DNA from: Paraburkholderia megapolitana
Lineage (GTDB): Bacteria > Pseudomonadota > Gammaproteobacteria > Burkholderiales > Burkholderiaceae
Assembly: GCF_007556815.1 (NCBI RefSeq)
Contig: NZ_CP041745.1
Coordinates: forward strand, 4,331,001 to 4,395,000
Reading direction: 5' to 3'
DNA: 64,000 nucleotides
Part shown: positions 1 to 8,912 of the stretch, one piece after another
How the letters are laid out: each line of letters starts with the position of its first letter
How positions within the stretch are numbered: the stretch's first letter is position 1
The notes under the pieces: generated by a model
Databases searched by the model: none
What the model was told of the DNA's origin: nothing
What the model saw: only the letters and a program-made list of their open reading frames with translations
Position numbers and translations under genes: made by a program

Positions 1-108
1 GCGGAAACGGCCAACCTGAGCAAGGCGCAAGTGCTGCAACAAGCCGGTATCTCGGTGCTGGCTCAGGCGAACTCGCTGCCGCAACAAGTGCTGAAGCTGC
101 TCCAGTAA
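1..108 (+). CDS. fliC: Flagellin, C-terminal end (partial)
   Basis: Only the last 35 codons are in the window. They read as the conserved flagellin C-terminal D0 helix: the pattern [20 protein letters not shown] followed by [11 protein letters not shown] and TAA is the classic ending of FliC. This helix packs inside the filament core and carries export and assembly information. The gene lies directly upstream of fliD, as in most Burkholderia-type flagellin loci. The start and the variable domain lie outside the window, so nothing can be said about the promoter. The identification is firm because this end is among the best conserved parts of flagellins. Confidence 0.95.
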   Translation, partial: AETANLSKAQVLQQAGISVLAQANSLPQQVLKLLQ

Positions 109-217
109 GGATTAACCGATGGACACGGCGTCGCAGTATGATGCCGTGCCGCCGGAGCCATTGCCTCATTTGCATAACCGCATTTCTCACGCAGTTTTCA
201 AAGCATCGGCAACACCG

Positions 218-268
218 CCGGGAGGCATGCCTCCCGGTACGCGTTTGTCATCGGGTAAAGACCCGATG
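218..268 (+). other. Two tandem hairpins between fliC and fliD
   Basis: Positions 218-237 form a perfect 20-nt palindrome (CCGGGAGGCA and its complement). Positions 249-268 form a second perfect hairpin, CATCGGGT, loop AAAG, ACCCGATG. Neither is followed by a clear T-run, so a simple intrinsic terminator is not obvious. They may protect the flagellin mRNA 3' end or attenuate read-through into fliD, whose start is 27 nt further on. The function is inferred only from position. Confidence 0.5.
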
Positions 269-294
269 TCGCAGCCACGAATGGAGCATCCGAC

Positions 295-1740
295 ATGAGC
301 TCGACGACGTCCTCGACGACAGGAACCAGTCCCACCGACGTAAGCAATCTGCTTGCGCAGGCGGCACAGTCCATTATCAGCGGCTCGACGAAATCGACGC
401 TCGACGTCAATTCGCTCGTCTCGGCGCTCGTCACCTCGAAGACCGCTGCGCAAAACGCGACGATCACCAACAAGCAGACACTCGATAACACCCAGCTCAC
501 CGCGATCGGCCAGCTCAAGTCGGCGCTGTCGGCGCTGGAGACGGCGGTGAGCGGTCTTGCCGACGGCACATCGCTGGCGGCGTTCTCGGCTACCGCGAGC
601 GGCAACGGCATCACGGCGACGACGGCGACTACCGGTGTGAACGCCGGCAGCTACAACGTCAACGTCAGCGCGATTGCGACCGCGGACAAATATTCATCGT
701 CGGCCTTCACGAGTTCGACGAGCGTGGGCACCGGTACGCTGACGCTGTCGCTGGGCACGAGCGGCTCGATGACGGTCAACGTCGACTCGACCGACAACTC
801 GATCACCGGCATCGCCGCCGCGATCAACGCATCGTCGAATAACCCCGGCATCACCGCGACCGTCGTCAATGCGACCGACGGCCAGCATCTCGTACTCATG
901 TCGAATTCGACCGGCGCGGCCAACACGATTTCGATGACTGCCAGCTCGGGCCTGAACAGCGCGCTCAACACGTCGAACATGACGGAGCTGCAGAAAGCAC
1001 AGGACGCGAGCCTGACGATCGATGGCGCACAGGTCACGAGCCCGACCAATTCGATCAGCAACGTGCTGCCCGGCGTGACGATCAACCTGACTGCCGCCGC
1101 CGTCAACACGCAGCAGACACTGACGGTTGCGACCAGCACGACCGCGCAAACCACCGCGATCACCAGCTTCGTCACGGCGTACAACAACTACGTGACCACG
1201 GCAGCGTCGCTGTCTTCGTACAGCTCGACGGCGGCGTCGGGGACGCAAGCCGGCCCGCTGCTCGGCGACGCGATGTTGAACTCGATTACGAACGGACTTG
1301 CGTCGATCATCAGCGGCGGGGTCACCACCGGGAGCGGCACGTTCAGCCTTTCTTCGATCGGCCTAAACCTGCAGGACGACGGCACCATCGTGACTGACTC
1401 GGCCGCGCTGCAGACTGCGCTGACGGCGAACCCGGGTACCGTGGCGGCGCTCTTCAACACGACCAACGGCATGGGCGTGCAGCTCAACAATTTCGCCAAC
1501 ACGTATGTGCAGACGAGCGGCACGATCGACCAGCGCACCGCTTCGATCAACTCCGATCTGACGAGCCTGTCTTCGCAGGCCACAGCGCTGCAGACCTATT
1601 CGAGCACGCTGAGCGCCCAGTACAACGCGCAGTTCACCGCGCTGAACAACTTGATGGCGACGATGCAGAACAACACGCAGTATCTGAACCAGCTGTTCGG
1701 CGGCAACGGTGCGGCCGGTACGTTGAACAAGACGTCGTAA
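295..1740 (+). CDS. fliD: Flagellar filament capping protein FliD (HAP2)
   Basis: A 481-residue protein with the FliD plan. It has a Ser/Thr/Asn-rich N-terminal coiled region (residues about 30-90, with LDVNSLVSALVTSKT), a beta-rich centre with repeated Ala-Thr/Gly patterns, and a C-terminal helical region ending NNLMATMQNNTQYLNQLFGG. FliD caps the growing filament and helps flagellin subunits fold at the tip. It follows the flagellin gene by 186 nt. A GGAG ribosome site lies 8 nt before ATG 295. The next gene, fliT, encodes its export chaperone 25 nt downstream, which supports the call. The length fits the Burkholderia family. No oddities were seen. Confidence 0.95.
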   Translation: MSSTTSSTTGTSPTDVSNLLAQAAQSIISGSTKSTLDVNSLVSALVTSKTAAQNATITNKQTLDNTQLTAIGQLKSALSALETAVSGLADGTSLAAFSATASGNGITATTATTGVNAGSYNVNVSAIATADKYSSSAFTSSTSVGTGTLTLSLGTSGSMTVNVDSTDNSITGIAAAINASSNNPGITATVVNATDGQHLVLMSNSTGAANTISMTASSGLNSALNTSNMTELQKAQDASLTIDGAQVTSPTNSISNVLPGVTINLTAAAVNTQQTLTVATSTTAQTTAITSFVTAYNNYVTTAASLSSYSSTAASGTQAGPLLGDAMLNSITNGLASIISGGVTTGSGTFSLSSIGLNLQDDGTIVTDSAALQTALTANPGTVAALFNTTNGMGVQLNNFANTYVQTSGTIDQRTASINSDLTSLSSQATALQTYSSTLSAQYNAQFTALNNLMATMQNNTQYLNQLFGGNGAAGTLNKTS

Positions 1741-1765
1741 GCGGCAATCTACGGGGGAACGCAGC

Positions 1766-2062
1766 ATGTCACACGAATCGTTGTCGCGTGCATACGAACT
1801 GAGCCAGGCGATGAACGCCGCGGCCACGGAAGGCGACTGGCTGTATGCGGCGGAACTCGCCGATACGCGCTCGCCGCTGCTGATGTCGCTAACCGCCGAA
1901 CAAACGCCGGAAGCTCTCGCGACGATTCGCGCGATCCAGGACATCGATGCGGAGATCGAGCGCATTGCGCAGCGTGGCCGCGACGCGCTGATGAGCGATA
2001 TGCATGCTTCGATGCGTCGGGTCGAAGCGGTGAGTTTCTACCAGGCTACCGGACAGCTCTAG
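1766..2062 (+). CDS. fliT: FliT-like flagellar export chaperone
   Basis: A 98-residue, mostly helical protein (YELSQAMNAAATEGDWLYAAELADTRSPLLMSL). It lies 25 nt after fliD with a GGGGGAA-type ribosome site. Members of the FliT family bind FliD and, in enteric bacteria, FlhDC. Betaproteobacterial versions are short and poorly conserved, so the call rests on size, helical content and position after fliD. It ends just before a strong terminator at 2143-2167, closing the flagellar transcription unit. Confidence 0.75.
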   Translation: MSHESLSRAYELSQAMNAAATEGDWLYAAELADTRSPLLMSLTAEQTPEALATIRAIQDIDAEIERIAQRGRDALMSDMHASMRRVEAVSFYQATGQL

Positions 2063-2142
2063 TCATATCCAGTCACATCGAGTCACACGCAGTGACCGAA
2101 CACCGCAGTAGTCGAATGCGGGGTATTCAAGTAACCCTCGAC

Positions 2143-2167
2143 GCCGCAGCGATGCGGCTTTTTTTTT
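2143..2167 (+). terminator. Intrinsic terminator after fliT
   Basis: A perfect 6-bp stem GCCGCA / TGCGGC with a GCGA tetraloop is followed directly by nine T residues. It closes the fliD-fliT unit and lies between convergent genes. Confidence 0.9.
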
Positions 2168-2204
2168 GCCCTCGTTTTTTGCGTTGTCGTACGCGGCGAG
2201 TGCT

Positions 2205-5200
2205 TCAGGCAACGCGGCGTAGCCACATCTCCGTGAAAGCCGCTTCGAGTTGTCTCGCGAAACGCAGTGCGTCGCATAGCGGCGATTGCAGCACCTGCGC
2301 GCGCAACCCCTCACGCAACGCGGCAAGCCGCGGCAGATCCTGCGCGAACGCGATGGCTTTCGCGACGTAGTCGTCATCGTCGGTGGCGATCCAGTCGGAC
2401 AGTCCCACTGTGTGCAACACCGTCTCGCCGAGATGCGACAGGAAGCGATCGCCGCGACGGCTCAGCACCGGCACGCCCATCCACAGTCCTTCGACACTCG
2501 TCGTGCCACCAGGGTACGGAAACGGATCGAGCGCGAGGTCGACGCGATTGAAGGTCGCGAAGTACTGATCGCGTGGCGATGGCCCTTCGAGTACCAGACG
2601 CTCCGCCGCGATGCCGTGCGCAGCGAAACGTTCGAGCGTCGCGCGCTGGGTCCACGGCTCGTTCAGTTGATGGTTCTTCAACAGCAGACGCGACTCTGGC
2701 AACGCTTGCAGGATGCGCGACCACACAGCGATCACACCGTCGTTGAGTTTCTTCTGGTTGTTCAGGTTACCGAACGTGACGGCACCGCGCGTGAGCGCCG
2801 GCAGCGGCCCGATGTCGATCTCGCGTTCGGGTAGCGTGAAGCACAGGTAGCTGTCGGGCAGGCGCCAGAGCTGCTCGACGAAGTGCCCTTCCTCGTTCGT
2901 CGGCAACACGTGCCGGTCGCCGAGCACGTAGTCGATCTCGGCGATGCCCGTCGTCGCGAAGTAGCCGAGCCAGCTCACCTGCACAGGGGCCGGCTTCCAT
3001 GCGAACACCGGCAGCCGGTTGCGTCCGGTGTGTCCGGACAGATCGACGAGGATATCGATGCGATCGTCGTGAATCCGTTGTGCAACCGCTTCGTCGCTTT
3101 GATCGACGATGTGGCGCCACGCTGCGAAACGCGGGCGCAAACGCTCCGTCAGTTCGTCGTGCAGCAGCGCATTCGAATACGCGATCGGCTCGATGCGAGT
3201 ACGGTCGAGATGCGTCAACACGCTTTCGATGAAGTAGCCGACTGGGTGCTTGCGCAGATCCGCGGAAACGAATCCGATACGCAACGGTCGTGCGGCGAGC
3301 GCACTGCCAGGTGCAGCGCGCTGATACACGAAAGGCCTCGCACGCGCTGTCATACGCTCGCCGAAATAGCGCGCATCCCGCAGATGCTTCTCCGGCGACC
3401 AGCCGGTCGTATACGACTGACCGAACAGCACGCAGGTATGCGACTCGGCGTAGTCCGGATCGAGTGCAAGCGCTCTGCGGTAACTATCGACGGCCGCATC
3501 GAAGTCGTTCAGGTCGGCGAGGATCGTGCCGAGATTGTTGTGAAACGAAGGGACATCGTCCTTCAGCGATAACGCTTTGCGACTCATCGTCAGCGCCTGC
3601 TGCGCGCGGCCCATGCGGTTTAGCGCGTTTGCGAGGTTGTGATACGCGTCCGCGAAATCGGGCGCAACCGCAATCGCGCGTTCGTAAGCCGCCACGGCTT
3701 CCTCGAGGCGACCCTGTCCATTCAACGCGTTGCCGAGTGTGTTGTGCGCGTCGGCACGGTCGGGCGTTAGTGTTGCGACCGTCGTGAAAGACGCGATCGC
3801 CTCGCGATAAGCGCCGCGCTCCGTCAGTGCGATTCCGAGGTTGTTATGTGCGACGACCAGGGTCGGCGCCGCCGCGATGCTCGCGCGATAACATTCGATC
3901 GCCGCATCGAGATGCCCCTGCTGCTTCAACACGTTGCCGAGGTTGTTATGCGCCTCCGCGAAACCGGGTCGCGCATCGATTGCCTTGCCGTAGCTCAGCG
4001 CAGCCGCTTCCAGTTGCTGCAGATCCTTCAGCGCGTTGCCGAGATTGTTGTAGGCCTCGGCATAACCGGGTCGCAACGCAATCGCCTGCGCGCAGCTTTC
4101 CATCGATCCGGCCGCATCACCCGACTCGCGCAGCGCATTGCCGAGGTTGTTGTGCGCTTCGGCGTAGTCGCCTTTCAGCGCGACGGCGCGACGGTAGCAG
4201 TCGATCGCATCGGGTAACGCGCCACTGTCCTTAAGCATGTTGCCGAGGTTGTTGTAGTAGATCGCATTCGGATTCGCTGCGATCGATTCGCGCATCAACG
4301 CGATACCCGCTGCGGATTCGCCGATCTGGCAGGCAAGCAGCCCGGAGAAGTGCAACGCGTCCGCGTGTTTCGGCAGCACGGCAAGGATGCGTTGATAGCG
4401 CGCATGGGCCTCTGCAAACCGGTTTACCTGGTGATGTGCAAGCGCTTCTTCGAGCAGGCGCTGGATCGTCTGCGCGTCCGGTACGCGACGCGACGGTGTC
4501 GAATCCGTGCGTTGACGGTACATGCCTGCGAACGCCGCTTCGAGGTGCTTCGCAAAGCGCGGTGCATCGCATAACGGCGAGGTGAGTATCTGCGTCCGTA
4601 AGCCCGCGCGTAATGCGGCGAGGTGCTTTTGATCCGCAGCGAATGCGACGGCCTTCGCGACGTAGTCGTCGGTGTCGGTGGCGATCCAGTCGGCGAGACC
4701 CGCCGACTGGAGCAGGCTTTCGCACAGATGTCCGAGGAACCGGTCGCCGCGACAGCAGAGCACCGGCACACCCATCCACAAACCTTCGACGCTCACCGTA
4801 CCGCCCGGATAAGGAAACGGGCTCAGTGCGATGTCGACGCGGTTGTACGCGGCAAGATACTCGTTACGCGGCGAGCGGCCTTCCAGAATCAAACGCGCAC
4901 CGTCGATGCCAAGCGCTGCGAAACGCTGCAGCGTCGCGCGCCGCGCGAACTCATCGTCGAGTTGCTTCGCCTTCAGGAAGAGGCGCGACCCCGGCACTGC
5001 GTTGAGAATCCGCGCCCATGCCGACACGACCGTGTCGTTCATCTTCATCAGATGGTTGAAGCAACCGAACGTGATCGCGCCATGCGCGAGCATGGGTAGC
5101 GCGCTCACCGCGACTGCTTCGGTGGGCGGCGTGAAGCACAGGTAGCTGTCCGGCAGGCGCCATACGCGCTCGACGAACTGCTGTTCCTCGTCGGTGGGTA

Positions 5201-6290
5201 CGACGTGGCGGTCGGCGAGCACGTAGTCGATCGAGCGCAGACCCGTGCTCGCGAAATATCCGAGCCAGCTCACCTGCACCGGCGCGGGCCGCCATGCGAA
5301 CACCGGCAGCCGGTTGTGGACCGTGTGCCCCGCCAGGTCGACCAGGATGTCGATGCGATCGTCGCGGATGCGGCGCGCCGCTGTCTCGTCGGTCAGACCC
5401 GCGAGCGGTGTCCATGCCGCGAAGCGCGGCTTGATGCGCGCGGTCAGTTCGTCTTCGACATGACGCGTCGGGTACGCAATCGCTTCGATCCGTTGTGGAT
5501 CGAGATGTGCAAGGATGCTTTCGAGAAAGAACCCGACTGGGTGTGTCTTCAGGTCGCCGGAAACGAAGCCTACGCGTAGCGGCCGCGATGATGCGCGATG
5601 GTGCGTGCGATCGTCGGCGGGCCAGTCGGTGAACGGTTGTGCGAGTGTCGTCGCCTGCTCGCCGAAGCGCAACGCCTGAGTCAGATAATCGGCGGGCGAC
5701 GTGGCCTCGCGATAGCTCAAGATGAACAACAGGTTGCTATACGGCTCCATCAGATCGGGCTGCAGTTCGATCGTCTTGCGATAGTGATCGATTGCGCCTT
5801 CCAGATCGCCGAGATCGACGAGCGCATTGGCGAGATTGTTATAAGCCTGCGCGTAGCCCGGTTGCAGCGCGATCACCGTGCGAAAGCTCTGCACCGCGGC
5901 ATCGTACTGACGCAGCTCGCGCTGCATGTTGCCGAGATTGTTGTGCGCGTGAACGTAATCGGGTTGCAGTGCGAGCGCCTGCCGGTAGCTTTCGAGCGCC
6001 GCCGCGTGACGGCCCATACGACCAAGCGCGTTGCCGAGATTGCTGTAGAAGATCGCGCTCGGGCCGACAGCAAGCGCACGCATGATCCAGTCGACGGATT
6101 CTTCGAGCCTGCCCTCGTGGTACGCGATCAGGCCCAGCAGATGCAGCGCGTCGGCATGATCGGGCTGCGCCTGCAGGATCTGTCGATAGATCGCCGAAGC
6201 CTCGGCAAAACGGCCCGCGTGCTGGTGCGCAAGGCCTGCTTCGATCGGCGTGGGTAGAAGCTCGACGCCAGGAGAGCCGGTCGCGCTCAC
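2205..6290 (-). CDS. Double TPR-GT41 protein (O-GlcNAc transferase-like, tandem)
   Basis: A 1361-residue protein that is an internal tandem of two complete TPR + GT41 units. Unit 1 has TPRs at about 15-205 and a catalytic region at about 237-590. Unit 2 has TPRs at about 610-955 and a catalytic region at about 1001-1355. Each catalytic half keeps the family landmarks: VGFVSGDLKTHPVG / IGFVSADLRKHPVG, DILVDLxGHT, PAPVQVSWLGYF, and SPFPYPGGT / DPFPYPGGT with SVEGLWMGVPVL. GT41 enzymes transfer GlcNAc or related sugars to Ser/Thr of proteins. Facing flagellin and fliD, it is a candidate flagellin glycosyltransferase (inference). The annotated start is GTG at 6290 with only a weak ribosome site, so the first residues are uncertain. 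The second TPR array is longer (about ten repeats). Both active sites look intact by eye. Confidence 0.9.
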   Translation of the reverse strand: MSATGSPGVELLPTPIEAGLAHQHAGRFAEASAIYRQILQAQPDHADALHLLGLIAYHEGRLEESVDWIMRALAVGPSAIFYSNLGNALGRMGRHAAALESYRQALALQPDYVHAHNNLGNMQRELRQYDAAVQSFRTVIALQPGYAQAYNNLANALVDLGDLEGAIDHYRKTIELQPDLMEPYSNLLFILSYREATSPADYLTQALRFGEQATTLAQPFTDWPADDRTHHRASSRPLRVGFVSGDLKTHPVGFFLESILAHLDPQRIEAIAYPTRHVEDELTARIKPRFAAWTPLAGLTDETAARRIRDDRIDILVDLAGHTVHNRLPVFAWRPAPVQVSWLGYFASTGLRSIDYVLADRHVVPTDEEQQFVERVWRLPDSYLCFTPPTEAVAVSALPMLAHGAITFGCFNHLMKMNDTVVSAWARILNAVPGSRLFLKAKQLDDEFARRATLQRFAALGIDGARLILEGRSPRNEYLAAYNRVDIALSPFPYPGGTVSVEGLWMGVPVLCCRGDRFLGHLCESLLQSAGLADWIATDTDDYVAKAVAFAADQKHLAALRAGLRTQILTSPLCDAPRFAKHLEAAFAGMYRQRTDSTPSRRVPDAQTIQRLLEEALAHHQVNRFAEAHARYQRILAVLPKHADALHFSGLLACQIGESAAGIALMRESIAANPNAIYYNNLGNMLKDSGALPDAIDCYRRAVALKGDYAEAHNNLGNALRESGDAAGSMESCAQAIALRPGYAEAYNNLGNALKDLQQLEAAALSYGKAIDARPGFAEAHNNLGNVLKQQGHLDAAIECYRASIAAAPTLVVAHNNLGIALTERGAYREAIASFTTVATLTPDRADAHNTLGNALNGQGRLEEAVAAYERAIAVAPDFADAYHNLANALNRMGRAQQALTMSRKALSLKDDVPSFHNNLGTILADLNDFDAAVDSYRRALALDPDYAESHTCVLFGQSYTTGWSPEKHLRDARYFGERMTARARPFVYQRAAPGSALAARPLRIGFVSADLRKHPVGYFIESVLTHLDRTRIEPIAYSNALLHDELTERLRPRFAAWRHIVDQSDEAVAQRIHDDRIDILVDLSGHTGRNRLPVFAWKPAPVQVSWLGYFATTGIAEIDYVLGDRHVLPTNEEGHFVEQLWRLPDSYLCFTLPEREIDIGPLPALTRGAVTFGNLNNQKKLNDGVIAVWSRILQALPESRLLLKNHQLNEPWTQRATLERFAAHGIAAERLVLEGPSPRDQYFATFNRVDLALDPFPYPGGTTSVEGLWMGVPVLSRRGDRFLSHLGETVLHTVGLSDWIATDDDDYVAKAIAFAQDLPRLAALREGLRAQVLQSPLCDALRFARQLEAAFTEMWLRRVA

Positions 6291-6866
6291 TCGCCGGACT
6301 TCTGCGGATTGCGTCGATTGTCGGCGCGCCGGGACAATGCGCCGGACGCCGGATTCAGGTTACTGACGGTAGCCATGAAGCGAATCCACCCTTCTCTCGG
6401 TTGAACTGTTCGCGCCTCGGACGCAAAGCCGCACTGTGCGATGACAGCAGCTTAGCGTTTGCGGTGGTTCGTCAATCGAGGGAACAAGGGCCGGTTTTGG
6501 GGGTATTTTCGGGTGTCGTGTTGAGGTGTTGGGTGCCGCGGAAAGTGCAACCGGTGCCGGGTAAGTGAAAACCGCTCTCATCGTTCGTGCAACAGCCTGG
6601 GCGATCGGCACTTCGCGCGAGGACTCGGCCGCCTCCCACTATTGCTAGGCGACCCTAAAAGAACGATTGACTTTATACGAACCTGACATTCGTACGCCGC
6701 CTACTCAAGCTCGCTTAAACGCATAGGCGGTGCGAGCTCCGCAGATCAACGAGCGACGGCACGCACCTCAACATGTTCGACGGAAGTTCTCATCAGCCAG
6801 TTTGAGACCGCCGCACTTCCGCCACAGTGGTGCTGCCGGAAGAGTCCTTCTCATTCGAAGGATTCT
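6291..6866. other. Intergenic stretch without convincing genes
   Basis: About 576 nt with no ORF that looks coding; an 83-codon minus-strand frame at 6360-6611 has no support. An inverted repeat CCGCCTA (6697-6703) / TAGGCGG (6724-6730) is present but of unknown role. The promoter of the minus-strand glycosyltransferase should lie at its left end; no clear -35/-10 was recognised. Confidence 0.5.
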
Positions 6867-7301
6867 CTATTGATCTTTTGCAATCAAGCCGACGTCTTCT
6901 GCCTTAATATCGCTGCAAATTGCAGCAAACGACCCACCGTACGAGAAATTAAATTGAACAAGAAACGACCCCTTAAGGTCACGCTGGATTTGGGCAACTT
7001 GCGACCGTAGATTTTCAGAGTCCGAATAGATGCCAACTAACAACGTATTCCACGCTCCGTCGTTCATGTTCAGGACGCCTTCCGGAACACATTCAACCCT
7101 CCAGGCAAAAATCTCGCTAAGAATCGCATTTAACCTGAACCCAATAAAACCGCTTTTTTTCACCTCATGCAACTCAACCCTGGAATGCCCTCCTTCTGTT
7201 CTCAGTGTCACGTGAAGATCAATTCCATCGTAATTTAGCCTCGCAAGATGTGAATCGTGCAGTGGGAGACCCGTTACCATCCCATGTTCATCGATGATCA
7301 T
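6867..7301 (-). CDS. Hypothetical protein, 144 residues
   Basis: Not recognised. The frame starts MIIDEHGMVTGLPLHDSHLA and reads as a soluble alpha/beta protein with alternating hydrophobic strands. It contains pairs such as DLHVTLRTEGGHSRVELHEV and ends in IAKDQ. Size, context and lower GC than the flanks resemble small orphan immunity-type proteins that accumulate in accessory regions, but this is only an impression. It has no signal peptide and no membrane segment. It stands alone between the glycosyltransferase and the ASCH gene, both on the same strand, with gaps of over 250 nt on each side. Confidence 0.6.
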   Translation of the reverse strand: MIIDEHGMVTGLPLHDSHLARLNYDGIDLHVTLRTEGGHSRVELHEVKKSGFIGFRLNAILSEIFAWRVECVPEGVLNMNDGAWNTLLVGIYSDSENLRSQVAQIQRDLKGSFLVQFNFSYGGSFAAICSDIKAEDVGLIAKDQ

Positions 7302-7571
7302 GCTTATGCCCCTGGTGGCTCTACGTTTGGACCTCTTGGTGTAGGCGGATCGTTTGGCTGTCGCTCACGTCATTAGCCTTGATTGTTGCTGGCACGGGTA
7401 TGCGTGGACAGGGCAGAGATTCACCTTGCTACTCGGCATCGGCTTTCCTGAATCCACCAATTGTCGACCATCTTTCCCTCTGTGTCGAAGGTCCGTTCCT
7501 GGCCGAACTCTGCCCAACGACGACCGACTCGAGACGACCCGGAAGAGACGTTCAGTACCGTCTGAGAACAG

Positions 7572-8051
7572 TCATTCGTGCCGCAGGACGGACGTAAGCG
7601 TGTAAAGAACCTCAAAACTTTCGCATACGAGAGGCATCGAATGGTCAACAACCCGACCAATTCGGCTGCACTCATCCGTGAAGAAGCGCCAATGCTCCGC
7701 TCGCCAATACGTCAGCGAAAGATCTCCTTCGCCTTCGCTAGCGGCGAATTCAGCACCGACGCGGTCAAATGGGACGATTTGCACTTCGGTGACTCGTAGA
7801 ACGAACGCGGGTTTATCATTCCAGTCGAGCACGATTTCCATGTCACCGACCTTTGGAATCGACTCGCCGTCGAAGTCCCAAGACCAAACCAGACTGCATG
7901 TACCACGCTTCACGCCAGCAAGAATGAGTGCAATAAGCGACGCCGAAAGAGCTTCCGAATCCCCAAATCCACCAATTCGAACATACCCTTCGGGCAGATG
8001 CATACCTCGCTCGGCCAATTCGGCGACTAGCTCTCCTACAGTTTTGCCCAT
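7572..8051 (-). CDS. ASCH-domain protein
   Basis: A 159-residue protein with an ASCH (PUA-like) fold signature: an N-terminal helical part, then SALIALILAGVKRGTCSLVW, the DMEIVLDWNDKPAFVLRVTEVQIVPFDRV strand pair, and the closing EGEGDLSLTYWRAEHWRFF block. ASCH proteins are small RNA-binding or RNA-modifying proteins; related bacterial members include amidohydrolases acting on acetylated cytidine. The actual substrate here cannot be read from sequence. It sits in a lower-GC accessory patch with an unknown gene and a broken acetyltransferase, all on the minus strand but too far apart to be a clear operon. Confidence 0.8.
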   Translation of the reverse strand: MGKTVGELVAELAERGMHLPEGYVRIGGFGDSEALSASLIALILAGVKRGTCSLVWSWDFDGESIPKVGDMEIVLDWNDKPAFVLRVTEVQIVPFDRVGAEFAASEGEGDLSLTYWRAEHWRFFTDECSRIGRVVDHSMPLVCESFEVLYTLTSVLRHE

Positions 8052-8292
8052 ACGTCGACGCCCTTTCGATTACATCCAGTTGTATCGAAACCTCACGGGC
8101 GTTGATTGTCGACTATTGGTCGGGGCGTGTCGAATGTCTCAAGCTGGCCGGTTACTGCCCAACGCAGCCGGCCGAGTTCGTCCCTCAACGGCCCCAGCCT
8201 TCTCGATAGCGCACGCCCAGTGCACTATGCCGGTCGGCTTGGTCCGCGCCGATCGGCGGTGCGTACCACGCTGAGCAATCGCGAGAAACTCG

Positions 8293-8789
8293 TCAGAGCA
8301 CGCGCTGCATCCAGACCGAACTCACATAGCGGCCGTTCTTGACAGCGTACTCGGCAAACGTCCCGACCTCGGTGAACCCCATCTTCTGATGCAAACGTAC
8401 TGACGCTTCATTTGGTAGGGCGATGCCAACGACGGCGCAATGCAGGTCTTCCCCCGAGATTTCTCTGAAGAGATTTTCGTACAACGCCAATCCCACGCCG
8501 CGACCTACCGCTTCGGGGCAACATAAATGCTCGTTTCGACCGTCTTACGGAAGGCTGGGTGGTTGCGATACTGCTGGCTTGCTGCGAACCCAAGCAGTCG
8601 CGCCGAATCGACAGCTACATATAGCCGGTGTGGACCTACTCGACTAAACAATCCCATCCACGCGTTCACCGCCTCCTTCGACATCAACTCCTCGTCGAAG
8701 GTCGCGTACGAATGAGCGATGTAGTGATTACGGAGGCTGTGAAGTGAATCCAGATCCGTTGCATTCGCAAGCCGAATAATCACGGGCAT
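8293..8789 (-). pseudogene. GNAT acetyltransferase (phosphinothricin-type), frameshifted
   Basis: Two adjacent minus-strand frames make one GNAT enzyme. The first (8789-8505) runs from MPVIIRLANATDLDSLHSLRN to TSIYVAPKR and stop. The second, entered near 8513, continues GLALYENLFREISGE to the terminal VSSVWMQRVL. Adding one base at about 8513-8514 restores the acetyl-CoA loop as YVAPEAVGRGVGLALYE, exactly the expected motif. The family resembles phosphinothricin/methionine-sulfoximine N-acetyltransferases of about 165 residues. This is a single-base deletion, either real inactivation or a sequencing error. The rest of the protein shows no further damage, which suggests the event is recent. 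Confidence 0.85.
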
Positions 8790-8912
8790 TCAATCCAAAG
8801 AAAATTGTGAGGCCTCGTAAGAGGCAGCGGAGAATTGAGGTTCGAATTTCGTTCGTCACGGCACGCAACACGCCACTACCCCATCGCAAGACCAAACCAA
8901 AGCAAGAGCCCC

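Noticed and set aside
6360..6611. 83-codon minus-strand frame
   Set aside because: No ribosome site, no homologous motif, and it lies in the expected promoter region of the glycosyltransferase.
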